The notes below the pieces were generated by a model that was not told the DNA's origin, searched no databases, and worked only from the letters and a program-made list of their open reading frames with translations. From Rhodococcus coprophilus NBRC 100603 (lineage in GTDB: Bacteria > Actinomycetota > Actinomycetes > Mycobacteriales > Mycobacteriaceae): a stretch of DNA of 64,000 nucleotides. The position numbers were made by a program, and so were the translations under genes. This document shows positions 9,343 to 17,315 of this stretch, piece by piece. Positions within the stretch are counted from its first letter, which is position 1. Each line of letters starts with the position of its first letter. The stretch lies in the NCBI RefSeq assembly GCF_001895045.1, contig NZ_BDAM01000007.1, positions 310,001 to 374,000 of the forward strand, in the 5' to 3' direction.

Positions 9343-9430
9343 TGGGTCCGACCGGAAGACCGCACGTCGCACCCGCCTCCGGTGACGGTGGCGGTGGCGG
9401 GTCGGCAGAGGAAGGGGGTATTCCGTCGGC

Positions 9431-10081
9431 GTGGTGATTTATCCAGGTGCCGAGGAGTACCTTCCCGATACCCGCGACGTGCCCGCCCTCGCGGCGGCGG
9501 CACGCACTTGCCGCGGATGCGATCTGTACAAGGCGGCCGGCCGCACCGTCTTCGGTGCCGGGCCCGAGAGCGCGCGAATACTTCTCGTGGGTGAGCAACC
9601 CGGAGACCAGGAGGATCGAGCCGGGGAGCCGTTCGTCGGACCGGCAGGGTATCTGCTGGACAAGGCACTCGAGCAGGCCGGCATCGACCGCGAGTCGGTC
9701 TACACCACCAATGCCGTCAAGCACTTCCGCTTCGACCGCTCGGCGAACGGCCGACGCCGGATCCACAAGAGGCCGTCCGGTGGACAGATCGCGGCGTGCA
9801 GGCCCTGGCTGCTGGCAGAACTCGAAGCGATACGCCCCGAGGTCGTGGTGTGCCTGGGGGCAAGTGCGGCGCAGGCGCTCCTGGGCACCGGTTTCAAGCT
9901 CACCGAACATCGCGGCGAGGTACTGCGCCTGCCCGACGAATTCCGCGAGAACGGGGACCCGGCGGTGGTTGTCACCATCCATCCGTCGGCGGTTCTCCGC
10001 GCCCGCTCGGGCCGTGACGATGCCCTGCGGTCACTCGTCGGTGACCTGCGACGGGCTGCGGCATCGACCCGGGGAAAGTGA
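9431..10081 (+). CDS. udgX: UdgX-family uracil-DNA binding / glycosylase protein
   Basis: A 216-residue member of the uracil-DNA glycosylase superfamily. Motif A is GEQPGDQED (from residue 54), a KHFRF stretch is at 97-101, and RRRIHKRPS at 108-116 is the UdgX-specific loop; in the characterised M. smegmatis UdgX, the His of this loop forms a covalent bond with uracil-excised DNA. The HPSAVLR motif near the C-terminus contains the conserved superfamily His. Four Cys (27, 30, 123, 139) fit the expected 4Fe-4S cluster. The start is GTG. The protein is expected to trap uracil in DNA rather than turn over normally. It stands alone between fetB and the convergent copD gene. Confidence 0.9.
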   Translation: MVIYPGAEEYLPDTRDVPALAAAARTCRGCDLYKAAGRTVFGAGPESARILLVGEQPGDQEDRAGEPFVGPAGYLLDKALEQAGIDRESVYTTNAVKHFRFDRSANGRRRIHKRPSGGQIAACRPWLLAELEAIRPEVVVCLGASAAQALLGTGFKLTEHRGEVLRLPDEFRENGDPAVVVTIHPSAVLRARSGRDDALRSLVGDLRRAAASTRGK

Positions 10082-10119
10082 CCTGAGTGAACCTGTGGGA
10101 TGTGATCGGGGCGTACGGA

Positions 10120-11061
10120 TCACGGTGCGGTGGCGAGGGCGGCGGCCAGTCCGAAGGCCACGGCGATGCCGCACACTTCCACGACCGCGTTGCGCAGCGA
10201 CACGTCGGCGGTGGCGCGATGTGACGCAGCGGCCGGCACCCACGTGCGGCGCCAGGTCCACGCCACCACCAGTAGCGTCGCGAGTACAGCGGCCTTCGCC
10301 AGCACGATGCGGCCGTAACCCGTGCCGAACAGCGCGGTGAACGAGCCGAGCCGGACCGCGGCGTCGATGACGCCCGTCGCCGCGAGGACTGCCACACACC
10401 GCAGTGCGAGCGACGAGTAGCGCGGTAGAAGCTGCGCCCACGAGCCGCGTCTACGCACGAGGAGGGCCAGCGCGGCCAGGACCCCGAACCAGACGGCGGC
10501 AGCCAGGACATGCGCGGCATTGAGCAGGGAACCCAGCGTCTGCTGAGCCATGTGCCCGGTCGCGGGCCGCGCGATCAGCGCCAGCGCCGCGCAGACCAGT
10601 ACCGGAGCGGTGGACCACGACGCCGACCGCCGGTACGCCACTACCGCGACGATGCAGCACGCGGCGACGCACAGCCAGGCGGCCGCTTCGACGCGCCCGG
10701 AACCGGCGGTCGCCACGTATTCGGCGAACAAGCCGGCGCGCAGGTCGCCCACCGGAACGGCGACTGCGGACGCGGCCTCCCGGACGAGCTGGACGGATTC
10801 GAGCGCGAGCCATGCTCCGCTCAGTGCCGCGATCGCGCGCCACACGTCGTCGGGTTCGATTCCGGGTCGGCGTTCACCGCGGATCATCGCGGCGAGGACC
10901 GCGATGCCGAGCACGGTCGATCCTGTGCCCACCGACAGCGCCCGAACCCAGCTGGACGCCTCCGGGGTCGCGAGCATCCAGCCGCATGCCACTCCGGCGA
11001 CGGTGCCGGCGAGTACGCCGACGGCGGCACCGAGAAGCCACCGCCGGCGCACCGAGATCAT
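10120..11061 (-). CDS. CopD-family copper import/resistance membrane protein
   Basis: A 313-residue integral membrane protein with about eight hydrophobic segments. The CopD core is visible in the second half, where GHMAQQTLGSLLNAAHVLA supplies the conserved pair of histidines on adjacent helices. CopD works with periplasmic CopC to move copper across the cytoplasmic membrane. The gene lies 4 bp downstream of the CopC-type gene in the same orientation, so they are co-transcribed and probably translationally coupled. It is the last gene of the copper unit and converges with udgX. No copper-type operator was recognised upstream of the unit. Confidence 0.88.
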   Translation of the reverse strand: MISVRRRWLLGAAVGVLAGTVAGVACGWMLATPEASSWVRALSVGTGSTVLGIAVLAAMIRGERRPGIEPDDVWRAIAALSGAWLALESVQLVREAASAVAVPVGDLRAGLFAEYVATAGSGRVEAAAWLCVAACCIVAVVAYRRSASWSTAPVLVCAALALIARPATGHMAQQTLGSLLNAAHVLAAAVWFGVLAALALLVRRRGSWAQLLPRYSSLALRCVAVLAATGVIDAAVRLGSFTALFGTGYGRIVLAKAAVLATLLVVAWTWRRTWVPAAASHRATADVSLRNAVVEVCGIAVAFGLAAALATAP

Positions 11062-11065
11062 CCGA

Positions 11066-11701
11066 TCATGCCTTCGGCTTGCGAAGGGCGAAGCCCAGTC
11101 CGGCGGCGATCACGACCGCACCGGCGACGACGAACCACCACACCGCGGGTCCGCCCGTGTCGCTGTCGTCGGCCTCGGCGGTGTCGGCAGCCACTCCCGA
11201 GGCAGGTTCACCGGCGGTTCCGGTGCCTTCCTGGGTGAGGACGAAGGTGCGGGTGCCGCTGACGGGATGTCCGTCTGTGGAGGTCACCCGGAATGCGATC
11301 GTGTACTCGCCGGCGGGACCGAGGCCGTCCACTGCGATGCTCACCGTGGAGCCTTCGACGATCGGGTCGCCTTCGGACCACAGGTTGCCGTCCGGACCGA
11401 CGACGGTGATGCTCGCGAACTGCTCCTGGATGGTCTCGTTGAACGTCACGCTGACCCGCTCGGGTGCCTGCGCGATCTGCTCGCCGTCCTCCGGCGAACT
11501 CGACAGCACGACGGAATGCGCCGCTGCGGGACCGGCCGCGAGCGACAGCGCGGCAACGAAGGTCGCCAGAAGTACGAGAAGGCGTTTCGTGAGCGCCGTC
11601 CCCGGAGCACGGCGCCGACCTGCGCGGACGCCGGAACTCGCGAGCATCGGAGCAGCGGTGTCGCCCGCGCCGGTGATGGCGCGGGTGAAAGAATTCTTCA
11701 T
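11066..11701 (-). CDS. CopC-domain periplasmic copper-binding protein with C-terminal membrane anchor
   Basis: A 211-residue exported protein. A basic N-terminus of about 38 residues precedes a hydrophobic signal sequence ending AAGPAAAHS, so the mature chain begins with the Cu(II)-binding His of CopC (AHS). The family beta-barrel follows, with VSVTFNE and the second His region STDGHPVSG. After an acidic, threonine-rich linker, a C-terminal transmembrane helix (about 185-205) and a short basic tail anchor it to the membrane, as in YobA/CopC proteins of Gram-positives. It lies between the uncharacterised membrane gene (36 bp) and copD (4 bp), forming one operon. Confidence 0.9.
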   Translation of the reverse strand: MKNSFTRAITGAGDTAAPMLASSGVRAGRRRAPGTALTKRLLVLLATFVAALSLAAGPAAAHSVVLSSSPEDGEQIAQAPERVSVTFNETIQEQFASITVVGPDGNLWSEGDPIVEGSTVSIAVDGLGPAGEYTIAFRVTSTDGHPVSGTRTFVLTQEGTGTAGEPASGVAADTAEADDSDTGGPAVWWFVVAGAVVIAAGLGFALRKPKA

Positions 11702-11737
11702 AGGTAGAGCTTTCTCGAGAGGGAATACGGCCGGGCA

Positions 11738-12220
11738 TTACCCCGTGACCGGTGGTCCCCTCCGGGAAATGGCCGGGGGAGCGCGGCCCCAGACCAGCGG
11801 TCCGGTGGTCCTCGTCGGAACGAGGGACGCCGGTACCCGCACACCCCCGAGCCGTAGCGTCACGGCGTGAATGGCGGTGCTGCACGCGCCGAAGAGCCGG
11901 GACGCGGCGACCATCAGCATCGCGCAACCGGCGACGGCGACGAGGTGTGCGACGAACATCGACCCCGACGTGTGCGGGTGGCCTTCCGTCAGCGCGGAGA
12001 GAACCGCGTGGGTGCCGAGCTGCCCGAGAGCGAGAAGTGCGACGGGCGGCAACGCCGGAACCTGCGCTCCCACGACCCCGACCCCCGCGGCCACGGCGAT
12101 CAGCAGCGCGGAGGCGGGGCCGGAAGGCACCCCGCCTCCTGCCGTACCGTGCGCAGCCACCGCCAGCGCCGCGGTCGTGATGCCCGCGGTGCTGCCGAGA
12201 AGGGCCGGGTTCGTGTTCAC
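11738..12220 (-). CDS. Unrecognised multi-helix membrane protein in the copper operon
   Basis: About 160 residues starting from a GTG at 12220, with four to five hydrophobic segments and a Pro/Arg-rich C-terminal tail of about 30 residues that may be cytosolic. I do not recognise a family. His residues cluster in and between the helices (AAHGT, LGTHAV, EGHPHTSG, FVAHLVAV), and Met is frequent in one helix (CAMLMVAA), a composition that suits metal handling. It is the first of three same-strand genes followed by CopC and CopD, so a role in copper traffic is inferred from position only. It begins 7 bp after the stop of the DUF6474 gene. Confidence 0.75.
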   Translation of the reverse strand: MNTNPALLGSTAGITTAALAVAAHGTAGGGVPSGPASALLIAVAAGVGVVGAQVPALPPVALLALGQLGTHAVLSALTEGHPHTSGSMFVAHLVAVAGCAMLMVAASRLFGACSTAIHAVTLRLGGVRVPASLVPTRTTGPLVWGRAPPAISRRGPPVTG

Positions 12221-12227
12221 TTCTGGA

Positions 12228-12911
12228 TCAGCGGACCCCGAGCCGGGCGAGCAGATCGGCCTCGATGCCGTCGAGCTCGGACGAGATCGCGGCGTGAGCC
12301 GACTTGCGACGCGCACCGGGCATCTGTTCGGCCGCCTGCACCGCTGCGGTCAGGTCGGTGAGACGACCGCGGATCGCCGTCGCGAACTTCTGCGTCTCGG
12401 CATCCTTCTGATGCAGGGATTCGATCTTGGTGAGGGACTGCTCGGCTCCGGCGATGCGGGCACTGAGGCGCGCACCGTGTCCCGTGTACGTGCCGAGCGC
12501 GTCGATGGGTACACCGAGTTGCTGGGCGCGTCGCGCGTCGAGCTGACCGCGCAACGCCGTCACAGCCTGATAGACGATGGGCACGAGCACCGGCGCGAGC
12601 AGACGCGCGACCCCCAGGTACCGGCGCACCTTGGCGGCGTTCAGGCCCTGACTCTCCGCGGCCTTCTTCTGCGCCTTGAGCGTTGCAATCTGTTCCTTCT
12701 CGATCTTGGACTGCGAGTTCAGCAATTCCTGATCGAGCTTGACCTGCGACTTCGCGAGTTTCTTGCTCAGCTTCTGCTGTGCTTTCGCTGCCCGCCGGTC
12801 GTTCTTGAGCTGGTTCTTCGCCACCAGCTTCGCTTCGAGCTTGGCCCTGTGCTTGAGAGCTTTCGCTTCCGCCTTGCGAGTGGCGCGACGTTTCCGTGTG
12901 AACAACCCCAT
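12228..12911 (-). CDS. DUF6474 coiled-coil protein
   Basis: A 227-residue protein resembling the actinobacterial DUF6474 family, function unknown. The first 100 residues are extremely rich in Lys, Ala, Glu and Gln, giving a long predicted coiled coil (for example KLEAKLVAKNQLK). A hydrophobic patch about residues 103-118 (LLAPVLVPIVYQAV) could be a membrane-associated helix, followed by a second helical domain ending in LLARLGV. The start ATG follows a GGAGGG ribosome-binding site. The next gene starts 7 bp after its stop, so it may lead the copper unit transcript, although a functional link is not evident. Confidence 0.75.
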   Translation of the reverse strand: MGLFTRKRRATRKAEAKALKHRAKLEAKLVAKNQLKNDRRAAKAQQKLSKKLAKSQVKLDQELLNSQSKIEKEQIATLKAQKKAAESQGLNAAKVRRYLGVARLLAPVLVPIVYQAVTALRGQLDARRAQQLGVPIDALGTYTGHGARLSARIAGAEQSLTKIESLHQKDAETQKFATAIRGRLTDLTAAVQAAEQMPGARRKSAHAAISSELDGIEADLLARLGVR

Positions 12912-13021
12912 CGAACAGCACCCTCCATTCGGTACGACACGACGCTCCGGCGCCCCGCGTCAGCCTAACGTGACGGTGCTGGTGCGAGGGGATCCGTGCG
13001 CAGCGAATACCCTGGAGCGTT

Positions 13022-14614
13022 GTGGAGCCAACCGGTGAATTGCGGCGAACACCCGTTTCTGTCGAAGCGAGTGCGCTGACGCGGTGCAGGCACCGGGTGT
13101 ACCTCGACGCGACGTACCCGTACGAGCTGGCAGGTGCTGCCGAGAACTCGGGCGCGCGCCAGCGGCAGGAAGCCGCGACCGCGCATCGGGAAGCGATCCG
13201 TCAACGCTTGTTCGAGGCCGATCCGGAGGGGTGGGTGCTGATCGGCCCGGACGGCTCGATGTCGCAACGCGCCGAACAGACACTCGCGGCCTGCCGCGCA
13301 GGCGCGGACCGGATCTGGGGCGCGGTCCTGCCCGTCGAGGTCGACACCGGACGCCGGGGCCGGTCGGAGATTCTCCTGCGCGACACCGTCCGCGGCGGTT
13401 ACATCCCGGTGATCGTCGTGAACCACAAGGTCACCGATCCGGGCCAGGGCGCTACGACCAGCGGATTGTTCGAGTGGAAGCCTGCTGTGGACGAGACCCG
13501 CAAGGTGCGCAGCCAGGTCCGCGACCAGATGCGTGTGGCGCATCTCTTCCGGATGCTCGAGCGTCACGGTCTCGCCAGTCCCGCGCAGGTCGCGGGGGCG
13601 ATCGGGTACGGCGGCGACTGCATTCTGGTGCACGACCTCACCGCCGTGCTCGACGAATACGACGCGCGGCTGACCGACCGGGTGGAGATCGCTCGCGGCC
13701 GGACGCCGACGAAACCGTCGCAGATCGGGGAATGCCGGACCTGCCCGTGGTGGGATCGCTGCCGCGCCGAACTCACCCGGGAACGCGACGTGTCGCTGGT
13801 GGCGTCGGGACAACGCGCCGAGGTGCTGCGCGAACTCGGGGTCCACACCATCGACGGTCTCGCCGGCTGGGAGGGCGCACCGCCGGAAGTCTGGCCGCAG
13901 GGCCCGTTCGAGGATGCTGTGGTCATCGCGAAGGCGTGGCTCGCCGACGCCCCGCTGGTCCGCCGTTACCGGCACGTGCACGTGCACCGCGCCGACATCG
14001 AGGTCGACATCGACATGGAGAGCTTCCATGAGCACGGCGCGTACCTGTGGGGAACGCTGCTCAACTCCGGGCCGGAGTCGGAGTACCGGCCGTTCGTGAC
14101 CTGGGACCCGGTACCCACCGACGACGAAGCGCGGTCGTTCGCCGAATTCTGGACGTGGCTTTCGGATCAGCGGCGGACCGCCGAGCGTCGCGGCAAGACG
14201 TTCGCCGCGTACTGCTATTCGAGGTCGGCCGAGGACAAGTGGCTGCTGTCGTCGGCACGGAGGTTCCGCGGGTTCCCGGGCGTACCGCCGGAGTCGGAGA
14301 TCAAGGCGTTCATCGGATCACCCGAATGGGTGGACGTCTACCAGGCCGTCACCGACCAGTTCGTGTGCCCCAACGGCAAGGGACTGAAGAAGGTAGCCCC
14401 GATCGCCGGCCACCACTGGCGTGACGACGAGGCCGGGGGAGAGGCCTCGATGAGCTGGTACCGCGAGGCCGCCGGGCTGGACGGCGAACCGGATCCGAGT
14501 CAGCGGACGCGACTGCTCGAGTACAACGAGGACGATGTGATCGCGACGAAGATCCTGCGGGAGTGGATGACCGATCGAGCGGTGCTGGAGATTCCGCACA
14601 TCGACGATCTGTGA
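13022..14614 (+). CDS. TM0106-type RecB-like nuclease with RNase H-fold exonuclease domain
   Basis: A 530-residue protein of the TM0106 RecB-like nuclease family. The N-terminal half resembles a Cas4/RecB-type PD-(D/E)XK nuclease: an early TRCRHRVYLD motif and a later C-x2-C-x5-C cluster (CRTCPWWDRC) would hold a 4Fe-4S cluster. The C-terminal half carries a DEDDy-like 3'-5' exonuclease fold, with the first acidic motif in EVDIDMES and the last in YNEDDVIATKIL. The start is a GTG with TACCCT (13008-13013) 8 nt before it. It is a single gene divergent from DUF6474. A role in DNA repair is likely from the domains; the substrate is not known. Confidence 0.88.
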   Translation: MEPTGELRRTPVSVEASALTRCRHRVYLDATYPYELAGAAENSGARQRQEAATAHREAIRQRLFEADPEGWVLIGPDGSMSQRAEQTLAACRAGADRIWGAVLPVEVDTGRRGRSEILLRDTVRGGYIPVIVVNHKVTDPGQGATTSGLFEWKPAVDETRKVRSQVRDQMRVAHLFRMLERHGLASPAQVAGAIGYGGDCILVHDLTAVLDEYDARLTDRVEIARGRTPTKPSQIGECRTCPWWDRCRAELTRERDVSLVASGQRAEVLRELGVHTIDGLAGWEGAPPEVWPQGPFEDAVVIAKAWLADAPLVRRYRHVHVHRADIEVDIDMESFHEHGAYLWGTLLNSGPESEYRPFVTWDPVPTDDEARSFAEFWTWLSDQRRTAERRGKTFAAYCYSRSAEDKWLLSSARRFRGFPGVPPESEIKAFIGSPEWVDVYQAVTDQFVCPNGKGLKKVAPIAGHHWRDDEAGGEASMSWYREAAGLDGEPDPSQRTRLLEYNEDDVIATKILREWMTDRAVLEIPHIDDL

Positions 14615-14689
14615 CCCGACGCGACGACGCGGCGGGCCACGCCGGAACGTGACCTCACCGCGTCGTCGGAGGGTGCAGTGCGCAGCAGA

Positions 14690-15457
14690 TCAGCGCGGCG
14701 CCATGCGCAGTGCGCCGTCCATGCGGATCGTCTCGCCGTTGAGGTAGTCGTGCTCGACGATCATCTGCACGAGCTGGGCGTACTCGGCGGGCTGTGCGAG
14801 GCGCGACGGGAACGGCACACCGGCCTCGAGGCCCTTGCGGTACTCCTCGGTGACTCCCGCGAGCATCGGGGTGTCGACGATGCCCGGCGCGATGGTGACG
14901 ACGCGGATGCCGTACTGCGCGAGGTCGCGCGCGGCGGGGACGGTCATGCCGTGCACGCCACCTTTCGACGCGGAGTAGGCAATCTGCCCGACCTGGCCCT
15001 CGAACGCGGCGACGGAGGCGGTGTTGATGACCACGCCCCGCTGTCCTGCCTCGTCGACAGGTTCGGTCTTGGCGATCGCGTCGGCGGCCAGGCGCATGAC
15101 GTTGAAGGTGCCGAGCAGGTTCACGGTGATGACCGTGCGGAACAGCTCGAGGTCGTGCGGGCCGTTCTTCGACAGGATCCGGCCGGCCCAGCCGACGCCG
15201 GCGCAGTTGACGACGGTGCGCAGCGGCAGACCCGACTCGACGATGCGGTCGACCGCGGACTGGACTTCCTCGCCGCTGGTCACGTCGGTGGGGATGAGCG
15301 TGACGCCCTCGGGCGCCGCATCGCCGACGCGCTCGATGGACTGCTCGAGATCGAGACCGAAGACGGTCGCTCCGGCTGCGGTGAGGCGGCGGGCGGTGGC
15401 TGCGCCGAGGCCGGATGCGGCGCCGGTCACCAGTGCGGCAGATCCCTGAATTTCCAC
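14690..15457 (-). CDS. 3-hydroxyacyl-CoA dehydrogenase, SDR type (HSD10-like)
   Basis: A 255-residue short-chain dehydrogenase. The cofactor motif is TGAASGLG, the NCAG motif is in VVNCAGVG, and the catalytic triad is Ser in NTASVAAF, then YSASKGG (Tyr, Lys). The segment IAKTEPVDE and the C-terminus GALRMAPR are typical of type II 3-hydroxyacyl-CoA dehydrogenases related to HSD17B10. It is closely similar to the SDR at 39704-40465, with long matching stretches in the core. The GTG at 15457 follows GAGGAG by 9 nt, fixing the start; a much longer open frame upstream is the antisense-like reading of the MFS gene. It likely acts in beta-oxidation, remote from other catabolic genes. Confidence 0.9.
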   Translation of the reverse strand: MEIQGSAALVTGAASGLGAATARRLTAAGATVFGLDLEQSIERVGDAAPEGVTLIPTDVTSGEEVQSAVDRIVESGLPLRTVVNCAGVGWAGRILSKNGPHDLELFRTVITVNLLGTFNVMRLAADAIAKTEPVDEAGQRGVVINTASVAAFEGQVGQIAYSASKGGVHGMTVPAARDLAQYGIRVVTIAPGIVDTPMLAGVTEEYRKGLEAGVPFPSRLAQPAEYAQLVQMIVEHDYLNGETIRMDGALRMAPR

Positions 15458-15513
15458 TGTTCGTAACTCCTCGTCCGGGCCTTGCGGCACGCGTGTGTGG
15501 TCCGTCACGAACC

Positions 15514-16752
15514 CTAGCGTGCAGGTGTCGGCTCGGGCGCAACCCGTCGGCGCAGCACCGCGCCGCCCATCGCCGCGGCGACGAGACATGCGGCGGCGCC
15601 CAGCAGCAGGCCCGCTCGTCCACCGCCCTGCTCGCAGACCCAGCCGGCGATCGGTCCGCCGATGGCGGTGGAGCCGAGGAAGGCGACCGACCAGAGAGCC
15701 ATCACGCGGCCACGCATCGTCGGTGCGGCCGTGAGCTGAAGTGAACTGTTGGTGGTGGACGTGAACGTCACGCTCAGAGCGCCGACGATCACCATCGTCG
15801 CCACCAGGACGGGCATGGTCGGGGCTGCTGCGGCCACGGTCAGGGCGATACCGAAGGCGAGCGACGTGACGACGAGGGGTTTGGTGCCCGTGCGGCCCCA
15901 GGTTGCGACGAGAAGCCCGCCGACCACCGAGCCGGCACCCATCGCGGCGGTGAGCAGGCCGTACGCCTCGGCGCCCGCGTCGAAGGTCTGGTCGGCGAGG
16001 ACGGGAAGTACCACCTGGAACTCGAAGGCGAGGCAGCCGACCAGCGCCATCATCAGCAGCGGCACGGCGAGGTCGGGTGTGCTGCGCACGTACGCCAGTC
16101 CCTCGCGTAGCTGCCCCCGAGCCCGGGCGGCGGGTGGCGACGGAACCAGCTTGGAGACGTCGAGAGTCAGCAGTGACGCCACGACGGCGACGAAACTCGC
16201 GGCATTGAGCAGGAAGCACAGGCCGATACCGCCGGCGGCGATCACGACTCCCGCGACGGCCGGGCCGATCATGCGGGAGCACGATGCGAGAACCGACTGC
16301 AGACTGACGGCGTTGCGCAGGTCGTCGGGGCCGACCATCTCGAGCATGAACGACTGCCGGGCGGGGTTTTCGAAGCACTGATTGAGCCCGAGCAGGACGG
16401 CGAGCACGTAGACGTGCCACAACTCGACGGTGCCCGTGACGACGAGCACGCCCAGCACGAGCGCCTGGACGCCCATGAGGCTCTGGAGTCCGATCATGAG
16501 CCTGCGTTTGTCGGTGCGGTCGGCGACGACGCCGCCGTACGGACCGAGCAGGAGCATCGGGACGGTTTGCAGCGCGAGGACGATGCCGATGGCCGTCGCC
16601 GAGCCGGTGAGCTCGAGGACGAGCCAGGACTGGGCGATGATCTGCATCCAGGTGCCGACGAGCGAGACGGCCTGGCCACTGATGTAGCGACGGAAGTTGG
16701 GGCCGCGCAGTGCGGCGAACGTCTGTCCGCGGATGTCGTCGAGGACAGTCAC
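15514..16752 (-). CDS. MFS transporter, EntS/MefA-like (12 TM)
   Basis: A 412-residue exporter of the MFS_3 group. It opens with FAALRGPNFRRYISGQAVSL, a signature seen in EntS-like and macrolide-efflux-like transporters, and has the loop GPYGGVVADRTDKRR between helices 2 and 3. Twelve hydrophobic segments can be counted. The gene overlaps the upstream MarR gene by 4 bp, so the pair is one translational unit and the MarR protein is its probable regulator. Substrate could be a drug or siderophore; nothing nearby decides this. It is followed by the HSD10-like SDR after 56 bp. Confidence 0.9.
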   Translation of the reverse strand: MTVLDDIRGQTFAALRGPNFRRYISGQAVSLVGTWMQIIAQSWLVLELTGSATAIGIVLALQTVPMLLLGPYGGVVADRTDKRRLMIGLQSLMGVQALVLGVLVVTGTVELWHVYVLAVLLGLNQCFENPARQSFMLEMVGPDDLRNAVSLQSVLASCSRMIGPAVAGVVIAAGGIGLCFLLNAASFVAVVASLLTLDVSKLVPSPPAARARGQLREGLAYVRSTPDLAVPLLMMALVGCLAFEFQVVLPVLADQTFDAGAEAYGLLTAAMGAGSVVGGLLVATWGRTGTKPLVVTSLAFGIALTVAAAAPTMPVLVATMVIVGALSVTFTSTTNSSLQLTAAPTMRGRVMALWSVAFLGSTAIGGPIAGWVCEQGGGRAGLLLGAAACLVAAAMGGAVLRRRVAPEPTPAR

Positions 16753-17219
16753 TCACGTACCTCCCTGCTCCGGCACATCAGCTCGCCGAGTGCTTCGAGT
16801 GCGGGCAGGGCGTCGTGGAGCGCGTCGAGACGGTCGTCGTCCAGTTCACCCAGGTGCCGGGCGAACATCGCTGTCCGTCGCGCGCGCAACTGGTCGGAGA
16901 GGCGAGCACCGGCTGCGGTGATGTGGATGCGGACGACGCGCTTGTCGTCGGCGTCGGAAGACCGCGTGACGAGGCCGGCCTCTTCGAGTTTTCCGACCAT
17001 CCGTGAGCACATCGTGGGGTTGAGTCCCTCGAACTCCGCGAGTTCGCGCACTCCGATGGTTTCGTGTCGCGCGACTGTCGTGAGCAGCAGCGACTGGGAG
17101 CGGGTGAGCCCCTCGTCGGCGGCTGAGCGCCCGACGTTCCGGGCGATCCGGCCCACGGCGATCCGCAGGCCGTGGAGGTCTTCGTCGTCGAAGCGGTTGT
17201 TTCCCGTCGGTGGTGTCAT
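16749..17219 (-). CDS. MarR-family transcriptional regulator
   Basis: A 156-residue winged-helix regulator. The DNA-binding domain includes VRELAEFEGLNPTMCSRMVGKLEEAGLVTR, broken by the usual turn, and the wing SDADDKRVVRIHIT with the family D-x-R motif. N- and C-terminal helices make the dimer interface. It is upstream of, and overlaps by 4 bp, an MFS exporter, which is the standard MarR-efflux arrangement. The upstream sequence 17220-17260 contains TTTGCCTATCGGCAA, an imperfect dyad (TTGCC/GGCAA) suitable as an autoregulatory site, which is common for this family. Confidence 0.9.
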   Translation of the reverse strand: MTPPTGNNRFDDEDLHGLRIAVGRIARNVGRSAADEGLTRSQSLLLTTVARHETIGVRELAEFEGLNPTMCSRMVGKLEEAGLVTRSSDADDKRVVRIHITAAGARLSDQLRARRTAMFARHLGELDDDRLDALHDALPALEALGELMCRSREVRE

Positions 17220-17232
17220 TCAGCTCCTCGAA

Positions 17233-17249
17233 GTATTTGCCTATCGGCA
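17233..17249. promoter_or_regulatory. TTGCC/GGCAA dyad upstream of the marR-MFS unit
   Basis: The short inverted repeat TTGCC-TATC-GGCAA lies about 17 bp upstream of the MarR start codon in an AT-richer patch. MarR proteins usually bind dyads of this size overlapping their own promoter, so autoregulation is plausible. The assignment is positional only. Confidence 0.35.
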
Positions 17250-17315
17250 AGCATACTCTTCGGAGCGTAAGCGATCAGAGGGTCGCCGAGCCCGCTCGGG
17301 GCGTCCTGCCCCGAA

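Noticed and set aside
14690-16756. A 688-residue open frame appearing to fuse the SDR to upstream sequence
   Set aside because: The upstream part is an Arg-rich out-of-frame reading of the MFS gene. A GTG with GAGGAG at 15457 gives a normal SDR start.
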